DNA of 64,000 nt from Arenibacter sp. F26102 (GCF_023015865.1 NZ_JALKBC010000007.1:62001-126000); one strand, 5' to 3'; counted from the stretch's first letter, positions 25,376-34,082 are shown. The notes: a model not told the origin generated them from the sequence alone. Numbers and translations: made by a program.

Positions 25376-25383
25376 TAAATTTG
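25376..25383 (+). promoter_or_regulatory. -7 box TAAATTTG for the TPP-riboswitch leader
   Basis: Exact TAnnTTTG match placed so that transcription would begin near 25390, directly at the 5' edge of the riboswitch. Confidence 0.55.
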
Positions 25384-25391
25384 CGGCCGTC

Positions 25392-25467
25392 TCAAAGGGG
25401 TGCTTGTTAGGTCAGGCTGAGATTATACCCAAGGAACCTGGGCAGGTAATGCTGCCAAGGGATGCGA
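25392..25467 (+). ncRNA. TPP riboswitch (THI element)
   Basis: All conserved aptamer blocks occur in order: GGGGTGC (25397-25403), GGCTGAGA (25415-25422), ACCC then GGAACCTG (25427-25440), the GCAGGTAATGCTGCC arm (about 25442-25456) and AGGGATGCG (25458-25466). It binds thiamine pyrophosphate to lower expression of the gene below. The expression platform probably involves CGAAAAT (about 25465-25471) pairing with ATTTTCG (about 25497-25503) around a TTGGAA/TTCCAA palindrome. Confidence 0.9.
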
Positions 25468-25587
25468 AAATCGCGTTTTGGAATTTCCAAGGTTTTATTT
25501 TCGATGCAATTATGTAATCGGGGAAAAACAAAAATCAATTTTTAACAAGAATAATAGCCCCTTTTATTCGTAACAAATGTATTACGG

Positions 25588-27759
25588 ATGAAAACTATGT
25601 TCACAACGGTCGCTGTATTTGCGACTGCACTCTCGGCCTTTGGCCAAGAGAAACCCAAAGATTCTTTGGAAGGAAAAGAAATTGCCTTGGATGAGGTATT
25701 GGTATCTGCCGTTAGGGTAACCAAACAATCTCCGGTAACCTTTTCCAACTTAACCAAGGAACAGATCAAACCTAGAAATTTAGGACAGGATATTCCTATT
25801 CTATTGAATTTTTTACCAGCAGTGGTTACTACTTCCGATGCCGGTGCTGGTGTTGGCTACACAGGTATCCGAGTTCGTGGTAGTGATGGTACACGGGTCA
25901 ACGTTACCATTAACGGGATTCCGTACAATGATGCCGAATCACATGGTTCGTTTTGGGTAAACATGCCCGACTTCGCCTCTTCCACAGAAAGTTTGCAACT
26001 ACAACGTGGGGTAGGAACATCAACAAATGGGTCAGGAGCTTTTGGTGCAAGTTTAAATGTGTTGACCGATGCCGTTGCCACTGAGGCCTTTGGCCAGATT
26101 TCTTCTTCCTTAGGCAGCTTTGGAACACTCAGGAACAATTTGAAATTTAGTACCGGATTGCTGAACGATCATGTGGAAATTGCCGGACGCTTGTCCAGAA
26201 TAACTTCTGACGGTTACATTGACAGGGCTTCTTCCGAATTGGATTCCTATTTTTTACAAGGGTCCTATGTGGATGACAATACCTTGGTGAAAGCGTTGTT
26301 GTTCGGTGGACATGAAATAACCTATCAGGCTTGGAACGGAATTGATGCCGAAACATTGAAATCTGATAGGACTTTTAATTCCGCGGGAATCTATACCGAT
26401 GAAAATGGGAATACCCAGTTTTATGACCACGAAGAGGATAATTATAGGCAAAATCATTTTCAATTGCATTGGAACGAACAAATTGCAGATAATTGGAATA
26501 CCAATCTGGCAGTCCATTTTACAAAAGGAAGAGGGTTTTTTGAACAATATAAGGAAGACGATGACTTTAGTACCTACGGAATTGAGCCAATAATGGTAGA
26601 TGGGGAACAAGTGGATAAGACCGATCTAATACGAAGGCGCTGGCTGGTCAATGATTTTTACGGAACCACATTTTCCGTAAATTATGACAAGGAGGGTTTG
26701 AACTTAATTCTTGGAGGCGGTTGGAACAAATATGAAGGAAGCCATTTTGGTGAAATTATTTGGGCCCGTTTTTCCAACAATAAGGATTATGAAGACAGGT
26801 ATTATGATGACAGTTCCATTAAAACGGACCTAAATCTTTTTGCCAAGGCCAATTACAAGTTTAGCGACCAATGGAGTGCTTATGGGGATATACAGTTTAG
26901 GACGATAGGCTATGAGGCCAATGGCGAAGACACAGGGCTTGTTGATGATACCTTTAATTTTATGAACCCAAAGGTTGGGATTACCTACGATCTAAACATA
27001 AACAATAATTTTTACCTCTCTTATGCCAGGGCCAATCGTGAGCCCAACAGAAATGATTATGAAAGTGGTAGCCCCAAGCCTGAAAAGTTGAACGATTATG
27101 AGTTGGGATGGCGCTATATTTCTCCAGATGTACAATTGAATACCAATGTGTACTTTATGGGGTACAAGGATCAATTGGTACTCACTGGCGAGTTAAATGA
27201 TGTTGGAGCTCCTTTACGTGCCAATGTAGGGGACAGTTACCGCTTAGGTTTGGAAGTAGATGCTACCATAGCCTTGGGAAATCAATTTAAAATACGTCCC
27301 AATGTGGCCTTGAGCAGAAACAGAAACAAGGATTTTGTGTTTCAAAGGGATGGTGAACTGCAGGAACTTGGCGATACACATATTTCCTTTTCGCCAGATA
27401 TTGTTGTAGGAAATGTTTTAACCTATCAGCCTAAGGAAAATGTTCAATTTAGCTTGTTGACCAAGTTTGTTGGAGAGCAGTATATGGGCAATATAGATTC
27501 CGAAGGATCTAAGTTGGATGCGTATTCGCAAACCGATTTCAACGTGCAATATGAAATAAATACCAATAGCTTTATTAAAAGTATTGTGCTTTCGGGATTG
27601 GTAAATAATATATTCGATTCCCTTTACGAGTCCAATGGGTACTTTTATACTTTTGATGACGATTATTCCGTACCAGGAACTATTACTACCATTGAAGGTG
27701 CTGGATATTATCCACAATCCGGTGTTAATTTCCTCCTAGGGGCAACAATTAGTTTTTAG
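25588..27759 (+). CDS. TonB-dependent outer-membrane receptor, probably for thiamine
   Basis: 723 residues. Signal peptide (cleavage after SAFGQ), then a TonB-box-like region and the plug (IALDEVLVSAVRVTKQSPVTFSNLTKEQI, GVGYTGIRVRGSDGTRVNVTINGIPYNDAESHGSFWVNMPDF, about residues 30-155), then a 22-strand barrel ending GVNFLLGATISF. No SusD partner and no carboxypeptidase-like N-terminal domain, so it is of the vitamin/siderophore type rather than SusC. Control by the TPP riboswitch in its leader points to thiamine or a thiamine precursor as cargo. The likely inner-membrane half (pnuC operon, 15557-18495) lies 7 kb upstream on the same strand. Confidence 0.93.
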   Translation: MKTMFTTVAVFATALSAFGQEKPKDSLEGKEIALDEVLVSAVRVTKQSPVTFSNLTKEQIKPRNLGQDIPILLNFLPAVVTTSDAGAGVGYTGIRVRGSDGTRVNVTINGIPYNDAESHGSFWVNMPDFASSTESLQLQRGVGTSTNGSGAFGASLNVLTDAVATEAFGQISSSLGSFGTLRNNLKFSTGLLNDHVEIAGRLSRITSDGYIDRASSELDSYFLQGSYVDDNTLVKALLFGGHEITYQAWNGIDAETLKSDRTFNSAGIYTDENGNTQFYDHEEDNYRQNHFQLHWNEQIADNWNTNLAVHFTKGRGFFEQYKEDDDFSTYGIEPIMVDGEQVDKTDLIRRRWLVNDFYGTTFSVNYDKEGLNLILGGGWNKYEGSHFGEIIWARFSNNKDYEDRYYDDSSIKTDLNLFAKANYKFSDQWSAYGDIQFRTIGYEANGEDTGLVDDTFNFMNPKVGITYDLNINNNFYLSYARANREPNRNDYESGSPKPEKLNDYELGWRYISPDVQLNTNVYFMGYKDQLVLTGELNDVGAPLRANVGDSYRLGLEVDATIALGNQFKIRPNVALSRNRNKDFVFQRDGELQELGDTHISFSPDIVVGNVLTYQPKENVQFSLLTKFVGEQYMGNIDSEGSKLDAYSQTDFNVQYEINTNSFIKSIVLSGLVNNIFDSLYESNGYFYTFDDDYSVPGTITTIEGAGYYPQSGVNFLLGATISF

Positions 27760-27795
27760 GAATAGATTGTGATTTTATAATGTAAACGGTAATAA

Positions 27796-27838
27796 AAACC
27801 CCGATGTTGGCAAATACAGCTAACATCGGGGTTTATTC
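27796..27838. terminator. bidirectional terminator
   Basis: 13-bp perfect stem 27796-27808 with 27822-27834, loop of 13, with A and T runs outside. It serves the TonB receptor and the convergent oxidoreductase gene. Confidence 0.85.
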
Positions 27839-27909
27839 TTTTTAAATGTTTCTCCCTATAATATAATTGATTTAGGCAATTCAAGAGAATCCATACTTAG
27901 GTTGGAGGA

Positions 27910-29286
27910 TTATACATTTTCCGGAACTATATATGGATATCTGTATTTTCTAGTAAGCATTAGATCAGCTTCTTCATTCTCTATAAACTTCTCAAACTCC
28001 CCGTTAAATTTTAAGGTGTTACCCACACGATAAGCTATATTGGCAATTAAGGGAAGTACAGTGGACATATGTCCCGTCTCAACATCGCAATTTAAATCAT
28101 GCCGATTTCCAGAGCGGACTCCGTCTATAAAGTTGCCATAATGTCCCTTGCTATCCGGTGCGGTCAAAAATGAGGTGTCTCCTCCAACAGCGGCACTTCC
28201 AGACATTTCAGAACCAGCAAAGGGTTCGGTTTCCTTGCCTTTGTATGCCTTCCAGGTCGAGCCATTTACTTCCATCCATCCCTCTGTACCGTAAAACATA
28301 TTGCCAATTTTGATGCCTAAATTGGCCTCGTGGTTGGTATACCTGCCACGGGTTTCAAATTCCAATATTTTTCCATCCTCATATTCAAATACGGAAGTTT
28401 GTGTGTTTGGTGTTTCTTGTGAACATTCTTGTGGAGAAAACCCAAAAATCCCTCCCATGGACTGTACTTTTACTGGATGTACTTTTTTATTCAGTCCCCA
28501 TCGTGCAATATCGAATTGGTGCGGACCTTGATTGCCAGTATCACCGTTGCCGGTATCCCAATGCCAATGCCAATTATAGTGCCCCTTTTTTTCATTATAA
28601 GGTCTATAGGAGGCAGGACCTAGCCAAAGATCGTAGTTCAAAGTTGATGGCGATACACTATCAGGGGAAATTCCGAAGGAATCCCTAGGTTTAAAACAAG
28701 TACCTCTAGAAAGGAACACTTCGCCAATACCTCCACGGTGTAGGAAATCCATGGCCTGCATTACATTGCTTATAGATCGGTTTTGAAATCCAACTTGGAC
28801 TACTCTATTGTATTTTCTTGCCGCCTCAACCATTTTTCTGCCTTCCCATACATTATGGGAACTTGGTTTTTCAACATATACATGCTTTCCGGCTTGGCAG
28901 GCCCAAATAGTAGCTAGTGCATGCCAGTGATTGGGAACTGCTAAGACAACAGCATCTATTTCCTTGTCCTCAAATACACGGCGCATATCTACTTCCGTAC
29001 CTGGCTTGTTGCCCTTTTGGTTCTTGGTAGCAGTTTGTACATTTTCGCCCAAAACGGCAGAATCCACGTCACAAATAGTTTTTATTCTCACTCCGTCATT
29101 GTACATGCTGGAAAAATTGTTCAATAAATCACTTCCGCGACCTCTTACTCCAATAGATCCCAAAATTACACGGTCATTGGCACCTATAATATTTCCGTAA
29201 GATTTGGCGGAAAATGCAGATGCCCCAACAACAACACCTGTACTGGCAAGGGTGGTTTTTTTAATAAAATTTCTTCGGTTGCCCAT
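27910..29286 (-). CDS. Tat-exported Gfo/Idh/MocA family oxidoreductase
   Basis: 458 residues. The twin-arginine signal NRRNFIKKTTLASTG predicts export of the folded, cofactor-loaded enzyme. Rossmann domain: ILGSIGVRGRGSDLL, then AVVLAVPNHWHALATIWACQAGKHVYVEKPSSHN with the catalytic EKP. The C-terminal domain has WHWHWDTGNGDTGNQGPHQFDIARWGLNK. Periplasmic members of this group oxidise or epimerise sugars, often at C3, and pair with DUF1080 hydrolases. Here a DUF6807 lipoprotein and a DUF1080 protein follow on the same strand upstream (29347-31105), so an operon read 31105 to 27910 is likely. Confidence 0.92.
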   Translation of the reverse strand: MGNRRNFIKKTTLASTGVVVGASAFSAKSYGNIIGANDRVILGSIGVRGRGSDLLNNFSSMYNDGVRIKTICDVDSAVLGENVQTATKNQKGNKPGTEVDMRRVFEDKEIDAVVLAVPNHWHALATIWACQAGKHVYVEKPSSHNVWEGRKMVEAARKYNRVVQVGFQNRSISNVMQAMDFLHRGGIGEVFLSRGTCFKPRDSFGISPDSVSPSTLNYDLWLGPASYRPYNEKKGHYNWHWHWDTGNGDTGNQGPHQFDIARWGLNKKVHPVKVQSMGGIFGFSPQECSQETPNTQTSVFEYEDGKILEFETRGRYTNHEANLGIKIGNMFYGTEGWMEVNGSTWKAYKGKETEPFAGSEMSGSAAVGGDTSFLTAPDSKGHYGNFIDGVRSGNRHDLNCDVETGHMSTVLPLIANIAYRVGNTLKFNGEFEKFIENEEADLMLTRKYRYPYIVPENV

Positions 29287-29346
29287 AATTGTTTTTTAAT
29301 AAATTCTGTTTGTTATTCTATATTAATAAGTGATTTGGAATAGTGT

Positions 29347-30441
29347 TTATTGCTTCGAAAAATTGGCGAACTCCGCATCCAGCTCTGCCTTTTCCAAATT
29401 TTTGCTGGCCACTACAATCCGATGTTTAAACGATACGTCCTCTCCTTGGTTAAGGGTAAGGTTCAAAGATTCATTACCGTCACTAAAGACTTCCTGTCCT
29501 AAAGGATTGGCAGCAAAAAGACCGTAGCCACGAGTATGCCAATAGGTAGGATACCCGGCATTTGAGGTATGATCTAAAATGGCAAGGGAAATTTTTTCAT
29601 CTCCTATGTTAGATCTTAAATTAACCCAGTTAGATCTTTTTCCCCAACAGTCGTCCCCTTCAATATTTTCACTATTGATATAGTTTCCGTTTACCCCCTC
29701 ATTGTTAAGAACTGGAACACCAGTAGGGATTCCATTTGAATCTGTAAAAATATCCGGCTTATCAGAGGGGTGCTCCAATTCCCTTGTGACCCTTATACCC
29801 AATACCCCTTCTTTATTGTCCTTAAAAACTACTTTTTCGTTTGGGGCAGAAAGATTGGTGATGCGATCAATAGAGTATTCATCGTGATCGCCCCTAAATA
29901 CAAAAGTGGTATTTTCTTTTAATAGAACCTTACCTTCTGCAGAAATCCAATCCATAGCTACTTTAAGACGGGCTTCCTCATTACCGTCTTCCATTGCCAT
30001 AATTTCTTTGTGAACTATTGTCCCATAGCTTCCCCTCTTTTCTACTTTTATGGAATCTGAATTGTTCCAAAAATCCAATCCGTTAACATCTCCGTAATTA
30101 AACCATACTCCTACGTGATGTGGATGGTCAACTCTTTCCCCTACAGATGGTTCCAGAGGATATTTTCTGGTAATCTTTGTTCCCTTGGGGGTGATTAAAG
30201 GATATAATACGGGTTTTTTAATATTGGTGGGATAGATATAGGAGGTAAATAGGTTGCCATCAATAAAGACATCCACTTTTTTTTCTTGGTCGTTACTTAC
30301 CAATTTTATTCTTTTTTCTGCCTTGGTTTCATTGTTGCTATCTGCCGTTTTATCGGTCTTAGCCTCTTTGCAGGATACCATAAAGACTAGGGCCAAAGCA
30401 CCGCATAAGCCCAATTTAAGACGTAATGATTGTGTATTCAT
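29347..30441 (-). CDS. DUF6807 (PmoA-like) family lipoprotein
   Basis: 364 residues. Lipoprotein signal with lipobox VFMVSC (Cys24) and a charged linker. The domain carries the family hallmarks PLEPSVGERVDHPHHVGVWFNYGDVNGLDFW and HTSNAGYPTYWHTRGYGLFAANPLG. Annotation pipelines call it methane oxygenase PmoA, but the resemblance is superficial; members sit in sugar-degradation loci of Bacteroidota and are probably carbohydrate-active or carbohydrate-binding. It is middle gene of the group with the Tat oxidoreductase (60 bases) and the DUF1080 protein (67 bases). Confidence 0.87.
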   Translation of the reverse strand: MNTQSLRLKLGLCGALALVFMVSCKEAKTDKTADSNNETKAEKRIKLVSNDQEKKVDVFIDGNLFTSYIYPTNIKKPVLYPLITPKGTKITRKYPLEPSVGERVDHPHHVGVWFNYGDVNGLDFWNNSDSIKVEKRGSYGTIVHKEIMAMEDGNEEARLKVAMDWISAEGKVLLKENTTFVFRGDHDEYSIDRITNLSAPNEKVVFKDNKEGVLGIRVTRELEHPSDKPDIFTDSNGIPTGVPVLNNEGVNGNYINSENIEGDDCWGKRSNWVNLRSNIGDEKISLAILDHTSNAGYPTYWHTRGYGLFAANPLGQEVFSDGNESLNLTLNQGEDVSFKHRIVVASKNLEKAELDAEFANFSKQ

Positions 30442-30508
30442 ATTTGTTAATAGGTATTGAGTTAAATTTATTTATTCCTTGAAATTATATTTGAAATAGT
30501 TTATTTCA

Positions 30509-31105
30509 CTACATTTTCCCAATCTTGATATTTCGGAAGCTTGCGGTCATCTCAGTGTTGGGATGTAGTTGCAGGCCAATGGGACCTGTTTTAACATAAT
30601 TGTCCGAGGTGTAGCTCATAACGTGTTTGCCGTTGAGCCAAACTTCGTAATATCCGGCAATGGCTATAACTTTGATGGTATTCCAGTCGTTGGGCTTTAG
30701 AATTTCCTTTACATTAAGTGCTTCCACTGGATACCCTTTTCCCGGAATATAAGGAGAGCCGGTCATATCGCGTTTTAAAGAGCCAGAAACACCCATTTGT
30801 ATCTGTTGCGCTTCGTTCCTAATGAAGATACCGGTATCTACCGTTCCCTCATCATATCTAAAGTCGGTTTCTATTACAAAATCGGTATATTCTTTGTCGG
30901 TCCATAATATGGAACCTTTTTTCTCTGGGCCACTTTTGGCCTGTAATATTCCGTTGTCCACGGTCCACCAAATATTGTTTTCGGGAACAACCCATCCCTT
31001 GAAGTTTTTTCCATTAAAAGCACTTTTAAGTACTGGGTCCTGGGCAAACAAGGTTAGTGTAAAAAAACTCAGTATAAAAAACGTAAATACAATTTTTGCT
31101 TTCAT
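30509..31105 (-). CDS. secreted single-domain DUF1080 (3-keto-disaccharide hydrolase family) protein
   Basis: 198 residues. Signal peptide (cleavage after LFAQ) then one domain: SAFNGKNFKGWVVPENNIWWTVDNGILQAKSG, DFVIETDFRYDEGTVDTGIFIRNEAQQIQMGVSG, and the terminal IGLQLHPNTEMTASFRNIKI. This is the short form of the family; the other DUF1080 protein in the window (3037-3981) has an extra N-terminal domain. With the Tat-exported Gfo/Idh enzyme it could act on oxidised (3-keto) glycosides in the periplasm. Activity is inferred from the family. Confidence 0.88.
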   Translation of the reverse strand: MKAKIVFTFFILSFFTLTLFAQDPVLKSAFNGKNFKGWVVPENNIWWTVDNGILQAKSGPEKKGSILWTDKEYTDFVIETDFRYDEGTVDTGIFIRNEAQQIQMGVSGSLKRDMTGSPYIPGKGYPVEALNVKEILKPNDWNTIKVIAIAGYYEVWLNGKHVMSYTSDNYVKTGPIGLQLHPNTEMTASFRNIKIGKM

Positions 31106-31304
31106 TTTAACTAGGTTATTAAGTTGTGTTATTAAAAAGAGTTAGAACAATGACTGCCTAAAAAAAAGTTTTTGAAATGATTAAACAGTACATAAAATAA
31201 TGGTTAAAATACAACCGTTTTTTATAAAACTATCCAAAAATTATATCATTTTACAAATATATTGGCAAAAATCAGAGGTAAATGTAGTGATTGGTAAAAT
31301 ATCA

Positions 31305-31595
31305 TTAATTTGAGTTAAGAAATATGCATTGAGGAGCTATTGATTCTTCGAAACGTCCGCGCCCTTTATTGATTTCTTGTGATAAAGCCATCCTTCTTCC
31401 ATGTGGGATTGGATTCACTTTATATACCATTATAGTTTTTCCATCAAAGATGGGTACAAATCCAATACCATTAAGCCCTATATCCTTGGTTTGTACCTCT
31501 GTTGCGGTCTGTGTCTTTTCTTTACAGGAGTGAAATTAAAATGACAAAATAATAATGACTAGTACGCTCTGCCTTTGCAATTTTAATTTCCCCAT
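31305..31595 (-). pseudogene. decayed lipoprotein gene with DUF1080-like start
   Basis: From ATG 31595 the frame reads a lipoprotein signal (MGKLKLQRQSVLVIIILSF) that is interrupted by TAA at 31536-31538, then continues in frame with FHSCKEKTQTATEVQTKDIG (Cys of a lipobox) and GIGFVPIFDGKT, typical of the start of 3-keto-disaccharide hydrolase domains. About 40 further codons follow before a stop at 31305, and the rest of the domain is missing. It sits beside the DUF1080/DUF6807 genes, so it is probably the remnant of a paralogue. The in-frame continuity is seen directly; the family call is inferred from the short GFVPIFDGKT motif. Confidence 0.5.
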
Positions 31596-31889
31596 TTATA
31601 GTCGCTTGTAAGAATATATATGTGACTTATAATCCAAGTTCGCTTCAATTGACCCCAAATTCAGCAGGAACACCAGATTGTAGAATTTCTTAAACTTTGA
31701 AAAATCGGGTTATTTATTCACCTTTTTGGTCAATTGAGATTAAAATACACTCTTTTTAACTTTATTTGTTAATAGGTTAATGTATTCTTGAAATATTTTG
31801 AGGAATGCTGCGGAATTGGAAATCAGGTTTTGTTTTGTAATCCCTAGTTTTGTATTCGACCGAATTGCTAAATTTTAAAAATTGAGAGA
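31596..31889. other. intergenic region upstream of the second oxidoreductase
   Basis: AT-rich, about 290 bases, probably holding the promoter of the gene at 31890. No ORF, RNA or clear hairpin recognised. Confidence 0.4.
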
Positions 31890-32879
31890 ATGAATAATAT
31901 GAATTACCCTAAACCCATCCGTTGGGGAATAATTGGTTGCGGGGCGGTTACCGAAGTAAAAAGCGGACCACCTTATCAACAAACGCCGGATTTTCAGCTA
32001 ATAGCCGTTATGCGGAGGGATTTAAAAAAAGCGGAAGACTATGCCAAAAGACATGGGGTACCTAAATTTTACGGCAAAGCAGAGGATTTAATTATGGACC
32101 CAGAAGTAGATGCTGTTTATATTGCTACCCCTCCGGATACTCATAAACATTACGCACTAATGGTGGCGGAAGCAGGAAAGCCTTGTTGTGTGGAAAAACC
32201 CATGGCGCCGACCTACAAGGATAGCTTGGAAATATATAATGTTTTCAAGGAAAAAAAATTGCCACTTTTTGTTGCTTATTATAGACGCTCCTTGCCTAGA
32301 TTTCAAAAAATTAAGGATTGGCTGGACAATAATGAAATTGGGGAAATAAGACATATTAAATGGCATCTTTCAAAACCGCCAAGTGCCGAAGATTTACAAA
32401 AGACATACAATTGGCGGACCGATGTTGAAGTTGCACCAGGGGGTTATTTTGATGATTTGGCCAGCCATGGGCTGGACTTATTTTCGTTTTACCTAGGAGA
32501 CATTGAAAATGTCTTTGGGGTAAGCACCAACCAACAAGGACTATATACTGCAAAAGATGCCATCGCGGCTTGTTGGATATACAAAAATGGAGTTACTGGG
32601 GAGGGCAGTTGGAATTTTGGTACCTCGGAAAGAGTGGATATGGTGGAGATTATAGGTAGTACCGGTAAAATATCCTTTCCGGTATTTGATGAAGGGGATA
32701 TCACCCTAAGCAATGAAAATGGTATTCAAAATCTCTTTATTGATCACCCAAAGCACGTGCAGCAGTTTCATGTGGAAAACTTACGGGCACATTTATTGGA
32801 AAACAGGGAGCATCCTTCAACCGGGAAGTCGGGAGTGCATACCAGTTGGATAATGGACAAAATCTTAGGACAGATCTAA
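31890..32879 (+). CDS. cytoplasmic Gfo/Idh/MocA family oxidoreductase
   Basis: 329 residues, no signal peptide. Rossmann motif IRWGIIGCGAVTEVKSGPPYQ, then DAVYIATPPDTHKHYALMVAEAGKPCCVEKPMAPT with the catalytic EKP Lys, and the C-terminal GYFDDLASHGLDLFSFYLG. It is close to 1,5-anhydro-D-fructose reductase-like and other NAD(P)-dependent sugar dehydrogenases. Divergent from the periplasmic sugar genes on its left, it would act on the sugar after import. ATG 31899 is an alternative start. The exact substrate is unknown. Confidence 0.9.
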   Translation: MNNMNYPKPIRWGIIGCGAVTEVKSGPPYQQTPDFQLIAVMRRDLKKAEDYAKRHGVPKFYGKAEDLIMDPEVDAVYIATPPDTHKHYALMVAEAGKPCCVEKPMAPTYKDSLEIYNVFKEKKLPLFVAYYRRSLPRFQKIKDWLDNNEIGEIRHIKWHLSKPPSAEDLQKTYNWRTDVEVAPGGYFDDLASHGLDLFSFYLGDIENVFGVSTNQQGLYTAKDAIAACWIYKNGVTGEGSWNFGTSERVDMVEIIGSTGKISFPVFDEGDITLSNENGIQNLFIDHPKHVQQFHVENLRAHLLENREHPSTGKSGVHTSWIMDKILGQI

Positions 32880-32885
32880 GGGTTG

Positions 32886-33323
32886 TTAATTGGAGATGAT
32901 TACGGAATTGCCACTATAAGTGGCTTTGTAATAAAGTAGGTCGTGATAACTTCTTCCGTCCTCCGGTCTGTTCATAAGTTGTCCGGTAAACAAATGGTAT
33001 TCATAACCTTCACAAGAGCAAGTAACCAATTGTCCATCTAAGGACATTGTTGAGCACTCATTGGGGGCATGGTTGGGACAGCTCGCTTCCCAGGCCATAT
33101 AGGAATTAAAACCTGTGTTGATAACAAATGCTCCTTTGGTGCCCACTGCTGCGTTACTCACATATACGGCGCTTCCTGTATTGGTTAAGGGGCTGTAAAG
33201 TGGGAGGTTTAAGTTAAGGGCGAACCTAAAGCTAATTTCCTGTAGGTAAGGGTTTCTATTAGTGGAGTTCTTTTCACAGGAGAATAAAAAAAAGAAAAGT
33301 AATATTCCTAAAATGGGTTTCAT
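32886..33323 (-). CDS. Rieske-like lipoprotein with altered cluster motif
   Basis: 145 residues. Lipobox LFSC (Cys16). The middle has an arrangement reminiscent of a Rieske fold: SCPNHAPNEC (Cys82, His85, Cys90) and TCSCEGYEYHLFTGQ (Cys102, Cys104, His110), followed by the Rieske-type Gly/Pro turn. A canonical Rieske site is CxH plus CxxH; here the first half is CxxH and the second lacks the His two residues after the second Cys, so cluster binding is doubtful. Related proteins are found as hypothetical or Rieske-domain lipoproteins in flavobacteria. It is convergent with the oxidoreductase (6-base gap). Confidence 0.65.
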   Translation of the reverse strand: MKPILGILLFFFLFSCEKNSTNRNPYLQEISFRFALNLNLPLYSPLTNTGSAVYVSNAAVGTKGAFVINTGFNSYMAWEASCPNHAPNECSTMSLDGQLVTCSCEGYEYHLFTGQLMNRPEDGRSYHDLLYYKATYSGNSVIISN

Positions 33324-33372
33324 ACCGCTGTGCCAAATTAAATAAGTTGAACAAAGTTGATCAAAATTTATG

Positions 33373-33380
33373 TATATTTG
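33373..33380 (+). promoter_or_regulatory. -7 box TATATTTG of greA
   Basis: Exact TAnnTTTG match; transcription would start about 33386-33388, right at the base of the hairpin that follows. No TTG at exactly 19 bases (candidates at 13 and 23). Confidence 0.5.
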
Positions 33381-33384
33381 TCTT

Positions 33385-33411
33385 AAATCCTCTTTAAAAA
33401 AAGAGGATTTT
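33385..33411 (+). terminator. terminator-like hairpin in the greA leader
   Basis: 11-bp perfect stem AAATCCTCTTT (33385-33395) with AAAGAGGATTT (33400-33410), AAAA loop, followed by a T-rich stretch. It stands between the greA -7 box and the greA ATG, so it would be at the very 5' end of the mRNA. Either an attenuator or a 5' stabilising hairpin. Confidence 0.6.
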
Positions 33412-33434
33412 CCTATTTATTTTATATAGAACTT

Positions 33435-33908
33435 ATGAGCAAAGTATCTTATTATACAGCAGAAGGGCTAAAAAAATTGAGAGAGGAACTTAATTACCTC
33501 AAGGATGTTGAGCGTCCAAAAGCTTCCCAAGCTATAGGTGAGGCTAGGGATAAAGGGGATTTGTCTGAAAATGCTGAGTATGATGCTGCCAAGGAGGCAC
33601 AAGGTCTGTTGGAGATGAAAATTTCCAGGATGGAAGAGATCCTTGCCAATGCTAGGTTGATAGATGAATCGCAATTGGATAATTCCAAAGTGTTGGTATT
33701 GTCTACGGTTAAATTGAAGAATATGAATAACGGAATGGAAATGAAATATACTCTAGTCGCCGAAAGTGAAGCCGATCTAAAAACGTCAAAAATATCTGTG
33801 AGTTCACCTATTGGTAAGGGTCTTTTGGGCAAGAAAGTAGGGGAAACCGCAGAAATCACCGTGCCAAACGGAACTTTAAAATTTGAAATATTGGAAATTA
33901 CTAGATAA
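33435..33908 (+). CDS. greA: transcription elongation factor GreA
   Basis: 157 residues. Rescues backtracked RNA polymerase by stimulating transcript cleavage. The N-terminal coiled coil (YYTAEGLKKLREELNYLKDVERPKASQAIGEARDKGDLSENAEYDAAKEAQ) contains the acidic tip Asp/Glu in DLSENAEYDAA. The C-terminal FKBP-like domain ends SSPIGKGLLGKKVGETAEITVPNGTLKFEILEI. It is preceded by a hairpin leader and followed by a terminator, so monocistronic. Confidence 0.96.
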   Translation: MSKVSYYTAEGLKKLREELNYLKDVERPKASQAIGEARDKGDLSENAEYDAAKEAQGLLEMKISRMEEILANARLIDESQLDNSKVLVLSTVKLKNMNNGMEMKYTLVAESEADLKTSKISVSSPIGKGLLGKKVGETAEITVPNGTLKFEILEITR

Positions 33909-33931
33909 TCCAATTTACAATATAGGATAAG

Positions 33932-33962
33932 ACCTCAATTGATGTATTCGATTGGGGTTTTT
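33932..33962 (+). terminator. terminator of greA
   Basis: ACCTCAAT (33932-33939) pairs with ATTGGGGT (33951-33958, one G-T wobble), then T run. Confidence 0.7.
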
Positions 33963-34082
33963 ACTTTTAAAGGGATTTCGTATTGTTGGGAAATATGGCT
34001 GTCTTAGGTCCACGAAGATTATATTTAACTGAGTGTTTAAAATATTTGCACTATCTTTTAATTTGATTTAAAGTTCACAATT

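Noticed and set aside
30822-31145. 107-residue plus-strand ORF
   Set aside because: Antisense to the DUF1080 gene without any supporting feature.
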